NCBI GenBank assembly: GCA_012518745.1
Contig: JAAYRM010000115.1
Span: 1 to 10,340, forward strand
Direction: 5' to 3'
Source: Tissierellia bacterium
Lineage (GTDB): Bacteria; Bacillota; Clostridia; Tissierellales; Tepidimicrobiaceae
Length of the DNA stretch: 10,340 nucleotides
Shown piece by piece: positions 6,451-10,340 of the stretch. Below the pieces are notes generated by a model, which was not told the DNA's origin, made no database searches, and worked only from the letters and a program-made list of their open reading frames with translations. The first letter of the stretch is position 1. Each line of letters opens with the position of its first letter. The translations under genes were made by a program, and so were the position numbers.

Positions 6451-6948
6451 ATGAATCCAATGATAAAAAGATTTGTCTCTCAGGAGTTTATGACAGAGGC
6501 CCAGGCTAAATATATAGAAGATGCCATAGATAGAAAGGAGACCGTCATAGTTTCAGGCCATAGAAGTGCAGGTATTCGTCCATTTATGGCTACATTGATG
6601 GCTGTGGCTAAGAGTAAATTTGATTCGGTTCAGGTTAAATCCTTTGAGGACTTGGAAAAGACCTGCGAATACCTATTGATTCCAGGAATCGATAATATCG
6701 ATTTTGAAAAACTCATAGGCGAAGCGATGGAAAAACCAGATACAGCCTTTATAAGCGTTAAGGAACCGGAACATCCATATTCCATAATGAAATTGCTTAG
6801 AAATGTATATAGAAAAAATAAGGACGTATCAAAGGTATATCAGGTCCTTGAATGCGATAAAGTTGATGATGTTGCGAAGCTCACCAAGATCACCGAGATG
6901 TCCCTCAATGATAAAGGTAGAGTTCAAAGATCCGATTTCAAGGAATAA
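6451..6948 (+). CDS. Degenerate GspE/PilT/CpaF-like ATPase domain protein (165 residues), function unknown
   Basis: The sequence reads like one RecA-type core of a type II/IV secretion or pilus ATPase with its chemistry removed. In order: MTEAQAKYIEDAI resembles the helix before the P-loop; TVIVSGHRSAGIRPFMATLM (about 31-50) aligns with V(I/L)VSGxxGSGKTT(L/T) but has Ile-Arg where Lys-Ser/Thr binds phosphate; SFEDLEKTCEYLLIPGI resembles the Asp-box region (IEDPVEYLIPG); EAMEKPDTAFISVKEPE resembles Walker B (RQDPDVIMVGEIRDPE) without its acid pattern; the end, LTKITEMSLNDKG, resembles the close of CpaF proteins. The usual N-terminal domain is absent; family ATPases have 350-550 residues. A good ribosome site (AAGGAG, nine bases upstream) and normal codon use indicate a living gene, not debris. 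No pilus or secretion genes flank it. The family link comes from my recall of motifs and is tentative; a lone hypothetical protein is the alternative. Confidence 0.85.
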   Translation: MNPMIKRFVSQEFMTEAQAKYIEDAIDRKETVIVSGHRSAGIRPFMATLMAVAKSKFDSVQVKSFEDLEKTCEYLLIPGIDNIDFEKLIGEAMEKPDTAFISVKEPEHPYSIMKLLRNVYRKNKDVSKVYQVLECDKVDDVAKLTKITEMSLNDKGRVQRSDFKE

Positions 6949-6958
6949 CTCATATAAA

Positions 6959-6993
6959 AAAACCCCTTCCTAATCTTTATGGTAAGGGGTTTT
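6959..6993. terminator. Bidirectional terminator between convergent genes
   Basis: AAAACCCCTT (6959-6968) pairs with AAGGGGTTTT (6984-6993), extended by CC/GG across a one-base bulge. Rightward transcripts end in TTTT; leftward ones in a run of seven T (A7 on the plus strand, 6956-6962). It serves the 6451-6948 gene and the convergent phosphate transporter gene, and overlaps the last eight codons of the latter, including its stop. Confidence 0.88.
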
Positions 6994-8634
6994 GCATTTC
7001 TTTCCAAATAGCTCATCTTTTGTGAACATCCCTATCTTATACGCATGATCTGCAATCCTCTCCAGGCTACCGATCATATCTATATATATTACGCCCGAGT
7101 CTATAATACAATTCCCTTGATTAAGCCTTTCGATATGGTTTTTCTGAAAGGTTTCACTTAGATAATCCACCCTATCCTCCAGCTCTACAATCCTATCGAT
7201 AACTGCATCATCTTTTCCGTTCAGGGCAATCATGACATTGTCCAGCAATTCGACTATGACGACCTCTAATTCCCTCAGTTCACGCAATGCGTATTCGGAA
7301 AATTTCAGCCCCCTGTCCACCTTGCTATCATATAGCCTACATATCTCGATTGTCCGATCCCCTATCCTCTCAATATTATTTATGCTGCTTACGGTCGCGG
7401 GAACCATTAGGGATTGAGAAGCCGTCAATTCCCGCTTTGAGATCTCAACTATATACTCGGTCAATTCCCTCTGCATCGCATTTACGGTCACTTCGCTATC
7501 CTGAATAGCTGCTAATTTAGCGGTATCGCCCGTATGTAGCAGTTCTATTGCATCCTTTAGCATTGACTTGACTATCTCGGCACCCCTTATTATTTCGGAA
7601 CGAGCAGCCCTAAGAGCTGCGACCGGCGTGTCCAATAGCAATCTATCTAGATATATCTTGTCGGTATCTATATCCGCCTTGGACTTCACCACCGTATTTA
7701 GGAATTTAACATAATGCTCGGTGAGTGGTAGGAACACCAGTGCATTCAGCGTGTTAAACAGGGTGTGAGCATTAGCAATATATGCCGATATATCGGCCTT
7801 GGGTTGTATATATACGGTAGCAATATTTATTACCTTTAGAAATTGTGGGAAGGCCGCCAACGCCAATACCACACCAAATACATTATAGAAGGTATGGGCC
7901 AATGCCGTCCTCCTAGCATTGATATTTCCCGACATACTTGCCAATTGCGCGGTAATACATGTTCCTATATTATCTCCCAATATCAAATAGATTGCAGAAT
8001 TCAAATCCAATAGGCCCGCCTGACTCAGGATCATTACCAAGCCTACCGTTGCCGCACTGCTATGAACCATGGCAGTGGCAAACGCCCCTAGGAGTATCCC
8101 AAATATAGGAACAGATGTATAGGTTGCAAAGAAATGTCTCAATGCCTCGCTTTGCTGCATATACGGAATTCCATCGTTCAATATCCTCAACCCTAGGAAC
8201 ATCAATCCAAAACCCATCAATGCCTGTCCTATATTTCTCAGTTTACCATTCTTGGATATATGATTGATCGCAAAACCCAAACCTAATATGGGAAGGGCTA
8301 TATCGGTCAATTTAAATTTAAAACTGAAGGCCATAAGCTGAGCTGTTACGGTAGTTCCAATGTTTGCACCATATATTATCCCCACCGCCTGCGATAGATT
8401 CATAAGACCTGAATTTACAAACCCTACGGTCAATACCGTCATAGCCGTACTACTTTGAATCAAAGCCGTCAATAGAATGCCAACTAGAAACGCACTCCAT
8501 ACCTTTCCTGTTAAAACTGTAACTATCTTCTTCATAGTATTACCCGAGACCTTTTCAAGTCCATCCCCCATCATACCAACACCATACATGAGTAAGGCGG
8601 TCCCGCCTATAACCCCAAAAATCAGCTCTTCCAT
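6970..8634 (-). CDS. Na+/phosphate cotransporter family protein with C-terminal PhoU domain
   Basis: Membrane protein of 554 residues that moves inorganic phosphate with Na+ (family knowledge). Two inverted Na_Pi_cotrans repeats are evident, each with the signature Q/H-SS: LIQSSTAMTVLTVGFVNSG (from 58; Q60-S61-S62) and MVHSSAATVGLVMILSQAG (from 189; H191-S192-S193), each followed by a GxNIGT motif (GANIGT at 89-94, GDNIGT at 220-225). The cytosolic C-terminal part (about 335-540) is a PhoU-like helical bundle whose two metal-binding E-x-x-x-D motifs are intact (ERIGD 422-426, ERIAD 525-529). This is the common full-length bacterial form. A GGAGGA site lies six bases before ATG 8634. It lies downstream of the PAP2 phosphatase gene on the same strand with 252 bases between, probably with its own promoter. 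Its last codons form part of a terminator. PhoU probably restrains transport according to phosphate status (inferred). Confidence 0.95.
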   Translation of the reverse strand: MEELIFGVIGGTALLMYGVGMMGDGLEKVSGNTMKKIVTVLTGKVWSAFLVGILLTALIQSSTAMTVLTVGFVNSGLMNLSQAVGIIYGANIGTTVTAQLMAFSFKFKLTDIALPILGLGFAINHISKNGKLRNIGQALMGFGLMFLGLRILNDGIPYMQQSEALRHFFATYTSVPIFGILLGAFATAMVHSSAATVGLVMILSQAGLLDLNSAIYLILGDNIGTCITAQLASMSGNINARRTALAHTFYNVFGVVLALAAFPQFLKVINIATVYIQPKADISAYIANAHTLFNTLNALVFLPLTEHYVKFLNTVVKSKADIDTDKIYLDRLLLDTPVAALRAARSEIIRGAEIVKSMLKDAIELLHTGDTAKLAAIQDSEVTVNAMQRELTEYIVEISKRELTASQSLMVPATVSSINNIERIGDRTIEICRLYDSKVDRGLKFSEYALRELRELEVVIVELLDNVMIALNGKDDAVIDRIVELEDRVDYLSETFQKNHIERLNQGNCIIDSGVIYIDMIGSLERIADHAYKIGMFTKDELFGKKCKTPYHKD

Positions 8635-8707
8635 ATATATTCCTCCATTGTAGTTTCGTTATAGAACGACTATATATATAATTGCATTGAATTGGTATAT
8701 CTAAAAT

Positions 8708-8735
8708 ATCATAACAAGTCCCTATAAGATGTTTA
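8708..8735 (-). promoter_or_regulatory. Candidate promoter of the phosphate transporter gene
   Basis: On the minus strand, TAAACA (8735-8730), 16 bases, then TATGAT (8713-8708) preceded by TG one base upstream (extended -10). This gives a leader of about 65-70 nt containing a small hairpin (CGTT/AACG at about 8657-8668). The -35 match is four of six, so the call is tentative. Confidence 0.35.
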
Positions 8736-8772
8736 TGTGGGCTGATCCATGATGCTATCCCATAGATCCGCA

Positions 8773-8792
8773 TAATTCTATCTAATTCTATC
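8773..8792. repeat. Two exact tandem copies of a 10-base unit
   Basis: TAATTCTATC occurs twice head to tail, followed by a looser third copy (TTATTACATA). The unit is close to one helical turn, the layout used by OmpR/PhoB-type response regulators. It lies about 40 bases upstream of the candidate -35 of the phosphate transporter gene. It could also be chance in AT-rich DNA. Confidence 0.5.
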
Positions 8793-8818
8793 TTATTACA
8801 TATCGGGATTAAAATAAA

Positions 8819-8884
8819 GCCCTTATCCCATAGTTATTTTGTATCCCCCAAGATCATCCTATCCATAGAACGGGATATCAGGGC
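8819..8884 (-). terminator. Long-range inverted repeat after the PAP2 gene, possible terminator
   Basis: On the minus strand, GCCCTGATATCCC (8884-8872) can pair with GGGATAAGGGC (8829-8819): two five-base helices separated by a small bulge, enclosing about 42 bases that include a smaller TATCC/GGATA hairpin. The distal arm is followed at once by TTTATTTTAA. It starts three bases after the PAP2 stop codon, so it could end that transcript, but the loop is unusually long for an intrinsic terminator. Confidence 0.4.
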
Positions 8885-8886
8885 CA

Positions 8887-9459
8887 TCAATCGCTAAACC
8901 TTCCAACAAATTCTAGGACATAGTCTATTATATGGACCTGAGCCGTTACCGCAACACCAATCCCCAAAATCATACCCGCTATCACATCGGTTGGATAATG
9001 AACCCCCAGATATATTCTGGAGATTCCTATTGCCAAGGCCAATCCATATGCCACTATAGCTAATTTAGGCATATTAAACGCTATAGTCGTTGCTATAGCA
9101 AAGCTAGCGGAGGTGTGTCCTGATGGAAAGGAGGAATCCTTCAATATTATATTGAACGTATTCAGACCCCTAAGTATATTATAAGGCCTCTCCCTTCCTA
9201 GAGCAATTTTAATACCATAGGTTATGATTTGGCTAATAGCCAAGGTAATTGCAGCCTGTATTCCAATGGATTTCCCCCTTTTGTTCCCGAAATACAGGAG
9301 GGTGAACACAAAAAAAATAATTGAAAAGGCGCCACCTAGATGGGTTAACCTTATCATCACCATATCCAGAAGGTCAGATTTCATCCTAATATTTATTAAT
9401 TTTATCAACCGATCATCGAGCCATTCCAATCCCCTTTTCACCATATCACCCTTTATCAT
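8887..9459 (-). CDS. PAP2-family membrane phosphatase
   Basis: Integral membrane phosphatase, 190 residues, of the PAP2/BcrC/PgpB type; likely substrates are undecaprenyl pyrophosphate or another lipid phosphate, releasing phosphate on the outer face. All three catalytic motifs are complete: KIALGRERP (K84, R91, P92), PSGH (112-115) and SRIYLGVHYPTD (S147, R148, H154, D158). Five or six hydrophobic segments fit the family. The start is uncertain. The promoter predicts an mRNA beginning only about eight bases before ATG 9459, with no ribosome site. The in-frame ATG at 9444 follows AAAGGGTGAT and may be the true start, giving 185 residues. The neighbour downstream is a phosphate transporter gene, which may recover phosphate released outside (inferred from adjacency). 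Which lipid is cleaved cannot be told. Confidence 0.93.
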   Translation of the reverse strand: MIKGDMVKRGLEWLDDRLIKLINIRMKSDLLDMVMIRLTHLGGAFSIIFFVFTLLYFGNKRGKSIGIQAAITLAISQIITYGIKIALGRERPYNILRGLNTFNIILKDSSFPSGHTSASFAIATTIAFNMPKLAIVAYGLALAIGISRIYLGVHYPTDVIAGMILGIGVAVTAQVHIIDYVLEFVGRFSD

Positions 9460-9473
9460 ATTCGCTACAACCT

Positions 9474-9501
9474 ATTATAGTATATTATGGACCAATATCA
9501 A
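9474..9501 (-). promoter_or_regulatory. Promoter of the PAP2 phosphatase gene
   Basis: On the minus strand, TTGATA (9501-9496), 16 bases, then a perfect TATAAT (9479-9474). The predicted start near 9467 leaves an extremely short leader before ATG 9459. It diverges from the helicase promoter. Confidence 0.7.
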
Positions 9502-9508
9502 CTGCTAA

Positions 9509-9565
9509 TATCTACATCCTCGAATCCAATTGACATGGAAATCAGCTATTGTTAGTATGTAGATA
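9509..9565. repeat. 9-bp inverted repeat bracketing the helicase promoter
   Basis: TATCTACAT (9509-9517) and ATGTAGATA (9557-9565) are perfect reverse complements, centres 48 bases apart. One arm lies upstream of the helicase -35; the other overlaps the end of its -10 and runs to the expected start of transcription. This could be a pair of binding sites for one regulator, or chance. Confidence 0.4.
9530..9558 (+). promoter_or_regulatory. Promoter of the helicase gene
   Basis: A perfect TTGACA (9530-9535), 17 bases, then TAGTAT (9553-9558) with an upstream TG one base away (extended -10). The start is expected near 9565, giving a leader of about 42 nt to ATG 9607, which is preceded by TAGGTG. 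Confidence 0.7.
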
Positions 9566-9606
9566 AATGTGGAATTAAATACGATTAGATTAAAGTAGGT
9601 GCTTTT

Positions 9607-10340
9607 ATGCATTTAAATGAGGAACAAAAGCAGGCCATATCTCATTATCAGGGTCCTGCACTCGTGTTAGCAGTACCAGGGGCCGGGAAAACTACAGTTT
9701 TAATCCATAGAGCCGCCAATCTGATTCTCAATAGGGGGATAAGCCCTGAAAGGATACTATCCATCACCTTTAGCAGGGCCTCTGCTAAGGATATGAAGGA
9801 TAGATTTAATAGGCTCTATGGGGATATATCCCATATACCCGTTCATTTTTCCACCATCCATAGCTTTGCCTATAATTTGATACGGGAATATGCCTATAGC
9901 AATGGGATTAGATTTCGGCTTATTGAGGGCAGTAATCAAGAATTGAATAAGTATGGCATATTGAAGGGTATCTATCATTCTATAAACGGAGAATATATCT
10001 CAGAGGAGGGGTTAGAGAACCTAATAAATGCTATCGGATATATAAAGAATATGCTGATAACCCCGAAGGATTTTTTATCTCAGGATAGGACTAGCATGAG
10101 GAATTTTGAAGACATCTATAATCGCTATGAACGATATAAGAGGGACAGGAACCTGATGGATTTCGATGATATGCTTACCAAAGCCCTAGGTATTCTGAAA
10201 AACAATAGCTATCTATTAAATAAGTATAGGAATAGGTATGATCATATACAGGTCGATGAAGGTCAGGATACATCTAAGGCCCAGATGGAAATCATAAGGA
10301 CATTGAGCCAACCAAAAAACAATCTATTCATAGTGGCAGA
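9607..10340 (+). CDS. UvrD/Rep-type superfamily 1A DNA helicase, N-terminal part only
   Basis: ATP-driven 3'-5' DNA helicase of the UvrD/PcrA/Rep group, acting in repair or replication. Only the first 244 codons are in the window, and the frame is still open at the edge. Motifs in order: Q motif LNEEQKQAI (3-11, Q7), Walker A AVPGAGKTT (22-30, K28), motif Ia ITFSRASAKDMKDR (53-66), motif Ib TIHSFAYNLIR (83-93), and Walker B VDEGQDT (216-222, D217 and E218). Family members usually read A-G-P-G-S/A-G-K-T and DEFQDT or DEAQDT; the variants here are conservative. Domain 1B (about 100-190) is divergent from PcrA, so this may be one of the shorter, less studied UvrD-like helicases rather than housekeeping PcrA. 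The gene has its own divergent promoter. The missing C-terminus (motifs III-VI, possible nuclease domain) prevents finer assignment. Confidence 0.93.
   Translation, partial: MHLNEEQKQAISHYQGPALVLAVPGAGKTTVLIHRAANLILNRGISPERILSITFSRASAKDMKDRFNRLYGDISHIPVHFSTIHSFAYNLIREYAYSNGIRFRLIEGSNQELNKYGILKGIYHSINGEYISEEGLENLINAIGYIKNMLITPKDFLSQDRTSMRNFEDIYNRYERYKRDRNLMDFDDMLTKALGILKNNSYLLNKYRNRYDHIQVDEGQDTSKAQMEIIRTLSQPKNNLFIVA

Noticed and set aside
8635..8886. Known riboswitch upstream of the phosphate transporter gene
   Set aside because: I could not match any riboswitch core sequence. Only a long-range inverted repeat and a small hairpin are visible, so no class is claimed.
9471..9490. Resemblance of CCTATTATAG here to the TRAP operator arm TCCTATTATA
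   Set aside because: The shared bases are mainly the -10 box (TATAAT on the minus strand), and the second half of the palindrome is not present.
8555..9508. Short open frames opposite or out of frame with the phosphate transporter and PAP2 genes (minus 8555-8773, plus 9224-9508)
   Set aside because: Each overlaps a gene with clear family motifs, and neither has a ribosome site or recognisable product.

Overview
The window looks like chromosomal DNA from an anaerobic Firmicute, probably of the class Clostridia. It is AT-rich, its genes favour ATA (Ile), AGG/AGA (Arg) and CTA (Leu) codons, Shine-Dalgarno sites are strong (AAGGAGG), promoters are sigma-A-like, and two proteins carry Gram-positive-style lipoprotein signals. 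The lineage is inferred from style and gene content, not from a marker gene. I see no rRNA, tRNA, CRISPR array, insertion sequence or phage gene.

Left third (1-3449, minus strand): a compact TRAP transporter operon for an unknown, probably carboxylate, substrate. In transcription order it encodes a TAXI-type lipoprotein solute receptor, a DUF1850 membrane-anchored protein and a fused TRAP permease that runs off the left edge. The genes overlap by 26 and 32 bases. Its promoter (TTTACA-17-TATAAT) carries two abutting perfect inverted repeats: one spans the spacer and -10 box, and the other matches the FNR/CRP-family half-site pattern TTGAT-N4-ATCAA at the expected transcription start. Upstream lies a doubtful 66-codon gene with its own good promoter.

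Middle (3768-6993, plus strand): three separately transcribed genes. They encode a DUF4349 lipoprotein with coiled coil and C-terminal membrane segment; an M17 leucyl aminopeptidase with all metal and catalytic residues, behind a promoter with a Fur-family (Zur-like) palindrome; and a 165-residue protein resembling a stripped GspE/PilT/CpaF secretion ATPase domain that has lost its Walker A lysine. A strong hairpin terminator follows the aminopeptidase. A bidirectional one separates the 165-residue gene from the convergent phosphate transporter gene and overlaps the latter's last codons.

Right (6970-10340): on the minus strand, a PAP2 membrane phosphatase gene and then a Na+/phosphate cotransporter gene with a C-terminal PhoU domain, separated by 252 bases holding a tandem repeat, a long-range inverted repeat and a candidate promoter. 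The PAP2 promoter diverges from that of a UvrD/Rep-type helicase gene (plus strand, truncated by the window end). A 9-bp inverted repeat brackets the helicase promoter.

Most genes are recognisable family members. The items most worth a second look are the double-palindrome control region of the TRAP operon, the pseudo-ATPase at 6451-6948, and the Zur-like operator in front of a metallopeptidase.
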